In this document: piece by piece, positions 1 through 8,606 of the stretch
Position numbering within the stretch: the stretch's first letter is position 1
Layout of the letters: each line of letters starts with the position of its first letter
From: Pseudofulvibacter geojedonensis
Lineage (GTDB): Bacteria; Bacteroidota; Bacteroidia; Flavobacteriales; Flavobacteriaceae
Assembly: GCF_042675745.1 (NCBI RefSeq)
Contig: NZ_JBHTJM010000011.1
Span: 143,357-207,356, forward strand
Direction: 5' to 3'
DNA length: 64,000 nucleotides
Position numbers and translations under genes: made by a program
Notes under the pieces: model-generated
What the model was told of the DNA's origin: nothing
The model's database searches: none
Seen by the model: only the letters and a program-made list of their open reading frames with translations

Positions 1-609
1 TACGATAAAGTAAGAGATGCTATTGTTGGTGCTTACGACCAGATTAAAATAGGAAACCCATTAGATGAGGCTAACCATGTTGGACCATTAATTGATACTG
101 ATGCTGTTAATACCTATTTAGCTGCTATTGAAAAAGCTAAAGCTGAAGGTGGTAAAGTATTAGTTGAAGGTGGTGTATTACAAGGTGAAGGTTACGAAAG
201 TGGATGCTACGTAAAGCCAGCTATTATTGAAGCTGAAAACCACTTCGAGATTGTACAACACGAAACATTTGCTCCAATTTTATACTTAATGAAGTATTCT
301 GGAAATGTAGAGAACGCTATCGAATTACAAAATGGTGTTGCACAAGGATTATCTTCTTCTATCATGACTAGTGAAATGAAAGAAGCAGAGAAATTCTTAT
401 CGTTTGCAGGATCTGATTGTGGTATTGCTAACGTAAACATTGGTACTTCTGGTGCTGAGATAGGTGGTGCTTTTGGTGGTGAGAAAGAAACTGGTGGTGG
501 ACGTGAGTCTGGTTCTGATGCTTGGAAAGTATATATGAGAAGACAAACTAACACTGTAAACTACTCAGATCAATTACCTTTAGCTCAAGGAATTAAATTT
601 GACTTATAG
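1..609 (+). CDS. Aldehyde dehydrogenase, aminoadipate-semialdehyde type (3' part)
   Basis: The reading frame is open from base 1 to a TAG stop, giving the last 202 residues of an NAD(P)-dependent aldehyde dehydrogenase; the start lies outside the window. Visible are the late ALDH region GPLIDTDAV, the ETFAPILY segment and a glycine-rich C-terminal stretch with GGAFGGEKETGGGRESGSD, which fits the ALDH7/antiquitin group that oxidises alpha-aminoadipate semialdehyde (piperideine-6-carboxylate) in lysine breakdown. The catalytic cysteine would be in the missing part. The subfamily is inferred from this C-terminal pattern; membership of the ALDH superfamily is secure. An intrinsic terminator follows directly. 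Confidence 0.85.
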   Translation, partial: YDKVRDAIVGAYDQIKIGNPLDEANHVGPLIDTDAVNTYLAAIEKAKAEGGKVLVEGGVLQGEGYESGCYVKPAIIEAENHFEIVQHETFAPILYLMKYSGNVENAIELQNGVAQGLSSSIMTSEMKEAEKFLSFAGSDCGIANVNIGTSGAEIGGAFGGEKETGGGRESGSDAWKVYMRRQTNTVNYSDQLPLAQGIKFDL

Positions 610-636
610 TTCATCGATAATCGATATTAATCATAG

Positions 637-668
637 AAAAAGCCTCACAAAATTGTGAGGCTTTTTTT
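637..668 (+). terminator. Intrinsic terminator after the ALDH gene
   Basis: The stem AGCCTCACAA / TTGTGAGGCT is flanked by an A-run on the left and a run of seven T on the right. It can work in both directions but serves the + strand gene ending at 609. Confidence 0.9.
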
Positions 669-701
669 GTTTATATTTATCTCTTAAAATTTACACTCAT
701 T

Positions 702-1112
702 ATGAAAAAAACAATTACAATAATCTTAGTTTTACTGGTAAGCAGTATATCATTTGCTCAAAATGAAAAAATGATTGAAGGAAAATGGAAGTTTAAGAAT
801 CTTTATGAAGAAGAAAAGTTAGAAGAAAAAGATATTCAAACTGCCAAAATGTTTTTTAAAGACATGTCAATATCATTTTCAGAAGGAAATTACGATGGTC
901 AATTTATGGGTGTTAAAGATACTGGAACCTATAAAGTTAAAGGTCAAAAGAAAATCATCATGACTTCAAATAAAGAAGGAAGAGAAAATGCTATGCTAAT
1001 CATTAAAGTTTCTAAAAATGAATTAATAATTGGCATGGGTAAAGGCGGTAAAGATGGTAAGTTTGTAATGCAAAGAATTGAACCAGCTGATGAAGCTCTA
1101 AAACAAAATTAA
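702..1112 (+). CDS. Small secreted lipocalin-like protein
   Basis: A 136-residue protein with a clear signal peptide (MKKTITIILVLLVSSISFAQ, cleavage after Ala-Gln). The mature part has the plan of short Bacteroidetes lipocalin-like proteins: an early GKWKF motif, alternating beta strands, and a middle stretch with GTYKVKGQKKIIMTS. There is no lipobox Cys, so it is predicted to be periplasmic or exported. The gene stands alone between two terminators. Function is unknown; the lipocalin-like assignment rests on the GxW start and the strand pattern only. Confidence 0.7.
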   Translation: MKKTITIILVLLVSSISFAQNEKMIEGKWKFKNLYEEEKLEEKDIQTAKMFFKDMSISFSEGNYDGQFMGVKDTGTYKVKGQKKIIMTSNKEGRENAMLIIKVSKNELIIGMGKGGKDGKFVMQRIEPADEALKQN

Positions 1113-1125
1113 TTACTAAATATAA

Positions 1126-1154
1126 AAGGCTTCACAAGTAGTGAAGCCTTTTAT
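1126..1154. terminator. Intrinsic terminator
   Basis: The stem AAAAGGCTTCAC / GTGAAGCCTTTT with a short loop lies just after the gene ending at 1112 and serves as its terminator. It is symmetric and could also stop the converging minus-strand gene. Confidence 0.8.
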
Positions 1155-1205
1155 ATTTAGATTATTTTTTACTCATTCTTGAACTTAAATACTCATTTTA
1201 TAAAT

Positions 1206-1823
1206 TTAGGCGTAGGCCATTTTTAAAGTTTTACGCTTCTGTTCTCTTCTACTCAAAGCATCATATACTTCTTCTACATCTGCTGCCATTAAAACCATAT
1301 GTATCTTATAATCTACATTTGGATCTGCGCTACGTCTTTTTTCAGCTATAGTGGTTGCCCCTATTAATTTTTGATAAACTCTTTCATTCTTTTTTTCGAA
1401 AACAAACAAACATTTTTCCATATTCATCTTTAAACCAATTAAAAGAGAATGCTTTATTAAGTTCATTATTATCTTTATACTTCCTCTATGATCCTTATCT
1501 GTAGCTATTCTCCATGATGAACCAATACGTTTATTAATTCTTCTAAATTGATTCGTTTCTTTTCTGAAATATAAATCTGTATGCAATCCATTTCTACTAT
1601 CTAATGTTACAGAATTTGTTCCTATAATTTTACCCTCGCATTCAGCTATAATAATTACTGTTTCTCTAATTCTATTTAAATGTGGGTATAAATCTAATTC
1701 TCTTTCTTCTTTTGGCAATATCAATCCTCCATCAACAAAAGTATCATACGTTAATGAGTGAATCTCTGGCAACCTACTTAAATCTGTTAATTCTTTATAA
1801 ATTATTTTGCTCTCTAATTTCAT
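1206..1823 (-). CDS. N-acyl amino acid synthase FeeM-like acyltransferase
   Basis: About 205 residues of the GNAT/autoinducer-synthase fold. The central part has VIIIAECEGKIIGTNSVTLDS followed by LHTDLYF, then a RIATDKDHRGS segment, matching the layout of FeeM, an enzyme that joins an acyl-ACP fatty acid to an amino acid. A longer frame begins at a TTG at 1853, but ATG at 1823 is preferred: a TATGTTTG minus-7 promoter element lies on the minus strand at 1851-1858, inside that longer frame. The gene is divergent from an AraC regulator. Family assignment is by motif layout; the product is not known. Confidence 0.6.
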   Translation of the reverse strand: MKLESKIIYKELTDLSRLPEIHSLTYDTFVDGGLILPKEERELDLYPHLNRIRETVIIIAECEGKIIGTNSVTLDSRNGLHTDLYFRKETNQFRRINKRIGSSWRIATDKDHRGSIKIIMNLIKHSLLIGLKMNMEKCLFVFEKKNERVYQKLIGATTIAEKRRSADPNVDYKIHMVLMAADVEEVYDALSRREQKRKTLKMAYA

Positions 1824-1946
1824 GTGTAAGTTTTTACTTTCATTTTTTTGCAAACATAAACATATACAAAAACAAGAACTAATATCTGTAATAATTATAT
1901 TGTTAATTTTAGAATAAATTTTTCGACTAAGACTTAAAGTTATCTA

Positions 1947-2786
1947 ATGGCAGTAAATGAACTAAAAAAGCTCGCTTACAAAGACATTTTCTCTATCAGT
2001 GAAATAGATTTTAATAACTCTTGTTTAATTAACAAAACAGAGCAAATAAACACTTATACCATTTTCTGGATTAAGAATGGAAAAGGCACTTATAACGTTG
2101 ATTTTAAAAACTACTCATTCGAAGGTAATACTATATTATTCTTAACGCCTGGAGAAATATTTTCTATCGGTTCTGAAGATATTCAACAAGCATTCAAACT
2201 AACTTTTATTAAAGACTTTTATTGCATAGAAACTCATGATAAAGCAATAGCTTGTAATGGGATTTTATTTAACAATATATATGAAACCCCTTTTATTAAA
2301 CCTTGCAAAAAAGATAGTGCAAAACTTTCATTCATCATAGATAGTATTATTGATGAATTATCTCAAGAGTCTACTGCCCAATATGATATGTTACAATCCT
2401 ATTTAAAACAATTCATTATTCATGCTGTTAGGATTAAAAAAGAGCATCATATAATAAAAGACGATTCCGGATCAAGACTTTTTAAGGATTTTAGCCTATT
2501 AGTAGAACAAAACTTTAAACAACTTCATTCTATTACAGATTATGCTAACAGATTAGGTGTTAGTCCTAAATCTCTTTCTAAGCACTTTCAAAAATTAGGA
2601 ACAACAACACCTAGTGCTTTCTTAAAAAATAGAATTATATTAGAAGCTAAAAGAGAACTTTTTTACACCAACAAAACGGTAAAAGAAATAGCTTTTTATT
2701 TAGGTTTTAACGATCCAGCCTATTTTACTAGATTCTTTACAAAAGCTACAAAAAAATCACCTCTTCAGTTTAAAAAAGAACTGTAA
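1947..2786 (+). CDS. AraC family transcriptional regulator
   Basis: A 279-residue regulator. Residues 1-165 form a cupin-like sensing domain (FWIKNGKGTYNVDF, ILFLTPGEIFSI). Residues 180-279 form the double helix-turn-helix DNA-binding domain with YANRLGVSPKSLSKHF and the typical second helix KEIAFYLGFNDPAYFTRFF. It lies 91 bp upstream of the thioredoxin-led cluster on the same strand and is divergent from the FeeM-like gene, so either could be its target. The ligand is unknown. Family assignment is firm. Confidence 0.9.
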   Translation: MAVNELKKLAYKDIFSISEIDFNNSCLINKTEQINTYTIFWIKNGKGTYNVDFKNYSFEGNTILFLTPGEIFSIGSEDIQQAFKLTFIKDFYCIETHDKAIACNGILFNNIYETPFIKPCKKDSAKLSFIIDSIIDELSQESTAQYDMLQSYLKQFIIHAVRIKKEHHIIKDDSGSRLFKDFSLLVEQNFKQLHSITDYANRLGVSPKSLSKHFQKLGTTTPSAFLKNRIILEAKRELFYTNKTVKEIAFYLGFNDPAYFTRFFTKATKKSPLQFKKEL

Positions 2787-2825
2787 TTCCTTTCTGTCCA
2801 ATCATCAGGAACTTTTGTCCATTTC

Positions 2826-2852
2826 TTGACTTTGATATCTGCCGCATCTTTG
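2826..2852 (+). promoter_or_regulatory. Probable promoter of the redox cluster
   Basis: TTG at 2826-2828 and CATCTTTG at 2845-2852, close to the Bacteroidetes -33/-7 consensus TTG / TAnnTTTG, with 16 bases between. It sits between the AraC stop and the thioredoxin ATG at 2878. Confidence 0.5.
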
Positions 2853-2877
2853 TACTATCATTAAAACAAAGAAAAAA

Positions 2878-3198
2878 ATGGATATACAAATAAATCAAGA
2901 TCAGTTTATAAAAACAGTAGAAGATAACAACATAGTAGTTATCGATTTTTTTGCTGATTGGTGCGGCCCTTGCCAAACTTTATTACCTACAATACACAAA
3001 TTAGCTGAAGAGTTAAAAGACGAAGTAACCATTAAAAAAGTAAATGTAGATACCAATAGAGAACTTTCGGTTGCATTTAATGTTAGAAGCATTCCTACAC
3101 TAGTTTATTTTAAAAATGGAAAAGAAGTAGCTAGACATAACGGCCTTTTATCAGAAGGAATGTTACGAGGTCATATCAACCAATTAAAAACCGCATAA
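2878..3198 (+). CDS. Thioredoxin
   Basis: A 106-residue classical thioredoxin. The redox site W-C-G-P-C is at residues 28-32 in DFFADWCGPC, and the cis-proline loop VRSIPTLVYFKNG follows around residue 73. There is no signal peptide, so it is a cytoplasmic disulfide reductase. It leads a tight + strand cluster: the 37-residue protein starts two bases after its stop, then the AhpD-like protein and the cupredoxin-like protein follow. That context suggests oxidant defence under the upstream AraC regulator. Confidence 0.95.
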   Translation: MDIQINQDQFIKTVEDNNIVVIDFFADWCGPCQTLLPTIHKLAEELKDEVTIKKVNVDTNRELSVAFNVRSIPTLVYFKNGKEVARHNGLLSEGMLRGHINQLKTA

Positions 3199-3200
3199 AC

Positions 3201-3314
3201 ATGAAAACCAAAGAGAATTATCAATGCCCCAATTGCTGGGGATATCAGGAATATGACGAAAAACATCCTGGAAAGAAAATCTGTGAATGCAAGAATGAAT
3301 CTAATAATCAATAA
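3201..3314 (+). CDS. 37-residue Cys-rich small protein of the redox cluster
   Basis: A very short gene with an ATG two bases after the thioredoxin stop and a TAA 11 bases before the next gene. The product is 37 residues and has four cysteines in a CPNCW ... CEC pattern with a hydrophilic, charged C-terminus, which looks like a small zinc-knuckle or rubredoxin-like fold. Its position, evenly packed between two redox genes, argues that it is translated. I believe similar short proteins accompany thioredoxin genes in other flavobacteria, but this is from memory. Metal binding is inferred from the cysteine spacing. Confidence 0.7.
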   Translation: MKTKENYQCPNCWGYQEYDEKHPGKKICECKNESNNQ

Positions 3315-3325
3315 AAACAAATATT

Positions 3326-3883
3326 ATGAATACAAGAATTAAAACTTTAAACCCTGACACTACAACTGGAGAAGCAAAAGAATTATTTAACGCCGTTGAA
3401 AAAAAGTTAGGGTTCATACCAAATCTTATTAAAGTATTTGGAAACTCTCCGGCAACTTTAAAAGCTTATTTAAGTTTAGGAGAATTAACTGCTAGTGGTA
3501 ATTTCTCTAACAAATTTAGAGAACAATTAGCCTTAGCTATTGCAGAAGAAAATGAATGTAACTATTGTTTATCTGCTCATACCGCTATTGGTAAAATGAA
3601 TGGGTTAACAGAAGATCAAATAGAAAACAATCGTCAAGCCTTTTCTGATGATGCAAAAACTCAGGCAGGATTGTTATTTGCTCAACAAGTAACTAAAAAC
3701 AAAGCAATTGTTAACAATGAAGACATTGAAGCAATAAAAAACGCTGGTTATACAGATGAAGACATCTTAGAAATTGTACTAAATGTTGTAGCTAACACTT
3801 TAACTAATTACACCAACCATTTAGCCAAAACAGAAATTGATTTTCCTAAAGTAGAAGCTGGAAAGTTTAACGTAACACATTAA
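3326..3883 (+). CDS. Carboxymuconolactone decarboxylase / AhpD-like peroxidase-related protein
   Basis: A 185-residue all-helical protein with the AhpD signature EENECNYCLSAH (Cys78, Cys81, His85), the Cys-pair and His proton relay used by AhpD-type alkylhydroperoxidases. Length and the leading PNLIKVFGNSPATLKAY segment fit the uncharacterised peroxidase-related branch. The pair of cysteines could be recycled by the thioredoxin encoded just upstream. The exact substrate is unknown. Confidence 0.85.
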   Translation: MNTRIKTLNPDTTTGEAKELFNAVEKKLGFIPNLIKVFGNSPATLKAYLSLGELTASGNFSNKFREQLALAIAEENECNYCLSAHTAIGKMNGLTEDQIENNRQAFSDDAKTQAGLLFAQQVTKNKAIVNNEDIEAIKNAGYTDEDILEIVLNVVANTLTNYTNHLAKTEIDFPKVEAGKFNVTH

Positions 3884-3916
3884 TAAAAACCATTTTAAAA
3901 TTTAAAAACAGAAAAC

Positions 3917-4285
3917 ATGAAAAAATTAATAGCAGTTGTTATCGTATTAATTGGTTTTACATTTCAGGCCAACGCACAAGAAGTAAAAACGGTAAGTTTA
4001 GAACAGACTAAAGGAGAGTTTACTCAAAAAGCTTTAACACTCTCGGAAGGAACATACGTTTTTGAAGTTTCAAATAATAATGCCGCTCCAGAAGTAGGTT
4101 TAGTTTTAATTGAAGCCGGAAAGGATGGAACAGATGCAAAAAACCATATTAAAAATGCATATGTATCTCAAATGGTAAAACACGGTAAAAAAGAGACTTC
4201 TAAAGAAGTAATGCTTAAAAAAGGCACCTATAAATATTTTTGCCCTTTTAATAAAACACCTCAATATACTTTGATTGTTATGTAA
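3917..4285 (+). CDS. Periplasmic cupredoxin-like protein
   Basis: A 122-residue protein with a signal peptide ending in FQANAQ. The mature chain resembles a small cupredoxin beta sandwich: GTYVFEVSNN near the start and a final KKGTYKYFCPFNKTPQYTL strand with Cys109 where blue-copper proteins place the cysteine ligand. The usual histidine ligands are not clearly in place, so copper binding is doubtful. It is last in the AraC-linked redox cluster and is followed by a terminator. Confidence 0.65.
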   Translation: MKKLIAVVIVLIGFTFQANAQEVKTVSLEQTKGEFTQKALTLSEGTYVFEVSNNNAAPEVGLVLIEAGKDGTDAKNHIKNAYVSQMVKHGKKETSKEVMLKKGTYKYFCPFNKTPQYTLIVM

Positions 4286-4305
4286 TGCTAGATAAGTTAA
4301 CAACA

Positions 4306-4336
4306 AAAAGGTTTCTCTAAGGGGAAGCCTTTTTTA
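4306..4336. terminator. Bidirectional intrinsic terminator
   Basis: The stem AAAAAGGTTTC / GGAAGCCTTTTT (with a G-T pair) and T-runs on both strands, between converging genes ending at 4285 (+) and 4345 (-). Confidence 0.8.
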
Positions 4337-4344
4337 GTTAACAG

Positions 4345-5775
4345 CTAATCTAATAAATACGGAATGACTAGTAAATAATACCCAATTAATAACAACACTG
4401 CTATTGTATTCAATACAACTCCAGCCCTTACCATTTGATTTACTTTCACGTAGCCACTTGCAAAGACTATCGCATTTGGAGGTGTTGCCATTGGTAACAT
4501 AAAAGCACAACTAGAAGCAATAGTTACAGGTACCAATAAATGCAACAAAGGAATTTCTAAACCAATTGCAATTCCGGCTACCACTGGAGCCAATACAGCT
4601 ACTAATGCTACATTACTCATTAACTCTGTCATAAACAACATTAAAACTATTAACACAACAACGGTTAATAAAACACTTAAGCCACTATTTGCTATTGTTT
4701 GAATTACAATATCTACTATCCCGCTCTCTTTCATACCATTGGCTAATGCCAATCCTCCTCCAAAAAGCAATAAAATCCCCCAGCTTAACTTTTCAGTATC
4801 CTTCCAGTCTAACACAAAACTATTTTTAGTCCAACTTAGAGGAATTGCAAACAATGAAATAGCACTAAAAATACTTATAACGGTATCGCTTAACTTTAAC
4901 TCTGGTAGTAGATTATTAATTAATCCTCTAGACATCCATAAAAAAACTGTCAACACAAATACCGTTAAAACCCTTTTCTCTTGTTTACTTAACTTTCCTA
5001 TTTTACTCAATTCACTTGAAATTAATTCACTAGAGTTTTCAAACAATATGCCTTTACACGGAAACATCCATTTTACCAATACTAAATAACAAAAGAATAC
5101 CATTAATACTGAAAAAGGAAAACCTATACTCATCCATTTTAAGAACGATATTTCAATGTTATACTCATTCTCTAACAAGCCTATCAAAACAGAGTTTGGC
5201 GGTGTCCCAATAATAGTTGCAATACCTCCTGCATTAGCAGAAAATGCAATACCTAACATTACACTTAATGCAAAATTTTTGTCTTTTTTTGTAAAGCCAT
5301 CTGCATCATGAATTAAAAGTTTTATTACAGAAATGGCTATTGGCAACATTACAACTGTACTGGCTGTATTGCTTATCCACATGCTTAAAAAGGCAGTAGC
5401 CAACATAAATCCTAGAACTACTTTATTAGGACTCGTTCCTGTCATTTTAATAATGGTAAGCGCAATTCTTTTATGAAGGTTTGATTTCTCTAATGCTAAG
5501 GCCAATACAAATCCCCCAAAGAATAAAAAAATAATGGGGCTTCCGTAATTTGCCCCAACTTCTGCAATGGGCATAATTTTAAGTAACGGAAAAAGCAATA
5601 ATGGTAACAAAGCAGTTACTGCAATATGAACAGCTTCTGTTATCCACCAAACCACCATCCATATGGCAACAGCTAAAACCAAATCTCCTTTTTCTGAGAT
5701 TAACGGAAATGGAAAATTAATTATTATTAAAAATAGAATTGGGGCTAGTAATAATCCTATTTTTTTAGCTAACAT
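4345..5775 (-). CDS. SLC13/DASS family sodium-coupled anion transporter
   Basis: A 476-residue inner-membrane protein with about twelve hydrophobic segments. Both SNT-type signatures of the DASS family are visible: WISNTASTVVMLP around residue 130 and the second, looser LMSNVALVAVLAP near residue 390. Such proteins import di- or tricarboxylates, or sometimes sulfate, with sodium; the substrate cannot be read here. Its start lies 11 bp after the stop of phnA, so the two are probably co-transcribed. Confidence 0.85.
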   Translation of the reverse strand: MLAKKIGLLLAPILFLIIINFPFPLISEKGDLVLAVAIWMVVWWITEAVHIAVTALLPLLLFPLLKIMPIAEVGANYGSPIIFLFFGGFVLALALEKSNLHKRIALTIIKMTGTSPNKVVLGFMLATAFLSMWISNTASTVVMLPIAISVIKLLIHDADGFTKKDKNFALSVMLGIAFSANAGGIATIIGTPPNSVLIGLLENEYNIEISFLKWMSIGFPFSVLMVFFCYLVLVKWMFPCKGILFENSSELISSELSKIGKLSKQEKRVLTVFVLTVFLWMSRGLINNLLPELKLSDTVISIFSAISLFAIPLSWTKNSFVLDWKDTEKLSWGILLLFGGGLALANGMKESGIVDIVIQTIANSGLSVLLTVVVLIVLMLFMTELMSNVALVAVLAPVVAGIAIGLEIPLLHLLVPVTIASSCAFMLPMATPPNAIVFASGYVKVNQMVRAGVVLNTIAVLLLIGYYLLVIPYLLD

Positions 5776-5786
5776 GATTTTGTAAT

Positions 5787-6395
5787 TTAATTTCTGCTGT
5801 CTTCTTTAGTCTTCTTAACATATTGAGTTAAAATAACAATATGTTGTCCGTCTACTCTTCCTTCTATTTGATTTTCATTATCCCAAACCAATGATATTCT
5901 ATGTACTGCGGCTCCACGTTTAGCAGTAAAATTAGCTCCTTTTACTACCAAATCTTTTATCAATACTACCGAATCACCATCTTTTAAGATATTTCCATTA
6001 CAATCTTTGTGTACAATAGCATTTTCATCTGGCTCATCTCCATCACCTAAAGCATTTGCCCATTCTAATCGTTCTTCATCTAAATACATCATATCTAATA
6101 AGTCTTGACTCCAACCGTGACTTTTTAAACGATGTAACATTCGCCAAGCTATTACTTGTACAGCTGGCTCTTCGCTCCACATACTATCATTTAAACAACG
6201 CCAATGATTACTATCTGCTGTATCGGGATTCTCTATTTGAGAAGCACAAGTACCACAAATTAAAATACTTTTTTCTAATTCCGGTCCTTTATCAGAAACT
6301 GGAGGGACATGGTACACAGTTAAATTATCTGGAGAAGTACACAACTCGCACGTAGAATTACTACGCTGGTGTAATTTCTTTTCTATTACGCTCAT
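5787..6395 (-). CDS. PhnA domain protein
   Basis: A 202-residue protein with an N-terminal zinc ribbon (CELC near residue 17 and CGTC near residue 48) and a C-terminal PhnA SH3-like domain (VHKDCNGNILKDGDSVVLIKDL). PhnA-type proteins were named from the phosphonate locus, but their role is not known; most bacteria carrying them lack phosphonate genes, as this window does. The central WRCLNDSMWSEEPAVQVIAWRM region is typical of the longer Bacteroidetes form. It is divergent from the ABC-F gene. Confidence 0.85.
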   Translation of the reverse strand: MSVIEKKLHQRSNSTCELCTSPDNLTVYHVPPVSDKGPELEKSILICGTCASQIENPDTADSNHWRCLNDSMWSEEPAVQVIAWRMLHRLKSHGWSQDLLDMMYLDEERLEWANALGDGDEPDENAIVHKDCNGNILKDGDSVVLIKDLVVKGANFTAKRGAAVHRISLVWDNENQIEGRVDGQHIVILTQYVKKTKEDSRN

Positions 6396-6457
6396 ATGAA
6401 GAAGTTATTGACTTTTGCGAAAATACGATATTAAATCGGATTCAATTCCTTTTTCAT

Positions 6458-6465
6458 TAGCTTTG
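6458..6465 (+). promoter_or_regulatory. Minus-7 promoter element of the ABC-F gene
   Basis: TAGCTTTG matches TAnnTTTG and lies 21 bases before the ATG at 6487. It falls inside a longer open frame from 6415, which argues for the shorter start. No clear TTG box is seen. Confidence 0.5.
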
Positions 6466-6486
6466 CATCTTTTAAAACTAGACCTT

Positions 6487-8118
6487 ATGATTTCTGTAGA
6501 CAATTTAGCCGTAGAATTTAACGGAAGTACTTTATTTAAAGACGTTTCTTTCGTTATTAATGAGACTGATAAAATTGCCCTAATGGGTAAAAATGGTGCT
6601 GGTAAATCTACTATGATGAAAATTATTGCTGGTGTACAAAATGCAACCCGCGGCAATGTTCGTTGCCCTAAAGAAACGGTTATTGCTTACTTACCTCAGC
6701 ATTTACTTACTGAAGACAATTGCACTGTTAAGGAAGAAACTGCAAAAGCTTTCCAATATATTTTTGATATGAAAGCTGAAATGGATTCGTTAAACAAAGA
6801 GTTAGAAACTCGTACCGATTACGAATCGGAAGCTTATATGAAAATTATTGAGCGTGTTTCTGAATTAGGTGAAGTATATTATGCTTTAGAAGAAATTAAT
6901 TACGAAGCAGAAGTTGAAAAAGCTTTAAAAGGGTTAGGTTTTAAGCAGGAAGATTTTGATAGACCTACTAGTGAATTTAGTGGTGGTTGGCGTATGCGAA
7001 TAGAACTGGTTAAAATACTGCTTCAAAAACCTGATTTAATTTTATTAGATGAGCCTACTAACCACGTAGATATTGAATCTGTTATTTGGCTAGAAGACTT
7101 CTTACTAAACAAGGCTAAAGCTGTTGTTGTTATCTCTCACGACAAAACGTTTATTGATAACATTACCAACAGAACTATAGAAGTAACAATGGGTAAAATT
7201 TACGATTACAAAGCTAATTATACTCATTATTTACAACTAAGAGAAGAACGTAGATCTCACCAAATAAAAGCATATCAAGAACAACAAAAATTCATTGCAG
7301 ATAATAAAGCTTTTATCGAACGTTTTAAAGGAACTTTTTCTAAAACCAATCAGGTTGCTTCTAGAGAAAGAATGTTAGAAAAATTAGAGATAATTGAAAT
7401 TGATGAAGTAGATAATTCTTCTTTAAAATTAAAATTCCCTCCTGCAGCTCGTTCTGGAGACACGCCTGTTGTAGTAGAAGATTTAACAAAAAAATATGGC
7501 GACCACACTGTATTTAATAATGCCAACATGACCATCAAAAGGGGAGAAAAAGTTGCTTTTGTAGGTAGAAACGGTGAAGGAAAATCGACTATGATAAAAG
7601 CTATTATGGGAGAGATTGAAGTAGACGGTAAATGCGAACAAGGACATAATGTACAAATAGGATATTTTGCCCAAAACCAAGCTTCTTTGCTTGATAATAG
7701 CTTGACTGTATTCCAAACGGTTGATGAAGTTGCTAAGGGTGATATTCGAACACAAATTAAAAACATACTAGGTCGCTTTATGTTTAGCGGTGACGCTATA
7801 GATAAAAAAGTAGGGAATCTCTCTGGAGGAGAAAAAACCAGATTGGCTATGGTAAAACTATTACTAGAACCCGTAAATGTTTTAATACTAGATGAGCCTA
7901 CTAACCATTTAGATTTAAAATCTAAAGACGTTTTAAAAGAAGCTTTACTAGACTTTAACGGAACCTTAATTTTAGTATCTCACGATAGAGATTTTTTACA
8001 CGGATTGGCTAATAAAGTTTTTGAATTTAAAGACCAACGCGTTATAGAACATTTTGAAACAATTGATGCCTATTTAGAAAGACACAATATTGAAAGTTTG
8101 AAAGAGTTGGATTTGTAA
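6487..8118 (+). CDS. ABC-F family ATP-binding protein
   Basis: A 543-residue soluble protein with two ABC domains and no membrane segments. Domain 1 has Walker A GKNGAGKST, signature FSGGWRMR and Walker B LILLDEPTNHVD. Domain 2 has GRNGEGKST, LSGGEKTR and VLILDEPTNHLD. The linker between them carries the charged KAYQEQQKFIADNKAFIERFK helix. ABC-F proteins bind the ribosome and ease stalled translation; this one resembles the housekeeping YbiT/Uup types rather than resistance types, though that is inference. ATG 6487 was chosen over 6415 because of the promoter element and family length. Confidence 0.9.
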   Translation: MISVDNLAVEFNGSTLFKDVSFVINETDKIALMGKNGAGKSTMMKIIAGVQNATRGNVRCPKETVIAYLPQHLLTEDNCTVKEETAKAFQYIFDMKAEMDSLNKELETRTDYESEAYMKIIERVSELGEVYYALEEINYEAEVEKALKGLGFKQEDFDRPTSEFSGGWRMRIELVKILLQKPDLILLDEPTNHVDIESVIWLEDFLLNKAKAVVVISHDKTFIDNITNRTIEVTMGKIYDYKANYTHYLQLREERRSHQIKAYQEQQKFIADNKAFIERFKGTFSKTNQVASRERMLEKLEIIEIDEVDNSSLKLKFPPAARSGDTPVVVEDLTKKYGDHTVFNNANMTIKRGEKVAFVGRNGEGKSTMIKAIMGEIEVDGKCEQGHNVQIGYFAQNQASLLDNSLTVFQTVDEVAKGDIRTQIKNILGRFMFSGDAIDKKVGNLSGGEKTRLAMVKLLLEPVNVLILDEPTNHLDLKSKDVLKEALLDFNGTLILVSHDRDFLHGLANKVFEFKDQRVIEHFETIDAYLERHNIESLKELDL

Positions 8119-8135
8119 ATGATGAATAATTATTG

Positions 8136-8606
8136 TTAGGAGTTTTTTTTCCAATCTTTTATACGTTTACCATTGATAAATTTTACGGAGCTAACTGTAA
8201 AGCCTTGTTCTATAATTTTATCATTATTAATTTCTTGTTCTGCAATTGAACTTTTTGAATACAAATAGTATATAGCTTGTAATTTTTTAGTTTGATTATC
8301 CCAAAACAATAAATATGTTTTTTTCTCAGAACTTACCCAACTTAATTTCAATTCTTCAGAAGGGCTTTTCATCAGATTGTCGACAGCAATCTCCCAATTT
8401 TCTATTTCATCATCTTCAAATTTATCTCTATTTAAGTCTTTGGACATATTTAATCTTAACAGATAGAGATTAGAAAGCTTTTCTTTTTCTTGAACAAATC
8501 CTCCATTAAATAAAACCTCATCATTAGTCATTGTTTGAAGACACTCAGTCACAATCGGAGTGCTATTATTAGCCTTTAAATTCTCTATAGTCTCTTTAAA
8601 ATTCAT
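8136..8606 (-). CDS. Hypothetical protein, possible lone cassette gene
   Basis: A 156-residue acidic cytoplasmic protein of unknown function with no recognised motif. ATG at 8606 is preferred over a GTG at 8612. Its TAA stop is formed inside the sequence GTTAGGA (8135-8141 on +), and CTAACGGTTTGTG lies about 20 bases upstream of its start. Both edges resemble the ends of the palindromes in the array at 13.6-19.9 kb, so this may be a single relic cassette placed between the ABC-F gene and olsF. Confidence 0.6.
   Translation of the reverse strand: MNFKETIENLKANNSTPIVTECLQTMTNDEVLFNGGFVQEKEKLSNLYLLRLNMSKDLNRDKFEDDEIENWEIAVDNLMKSPSEELKLSWVSSEKKTYLLFWDNQTKKLQAIYYLYSKSSIAEQEINNDKIIEQGFTVSSVKFINGKRIKDWKKNS

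Noticed and set aside
6415..6486. Longer N-terminus of the ABC-F protein
   Set aside because: The extra 24 residues are not part of the family, contain the promoter box, and the fold starts at MISVDNLAVEF.
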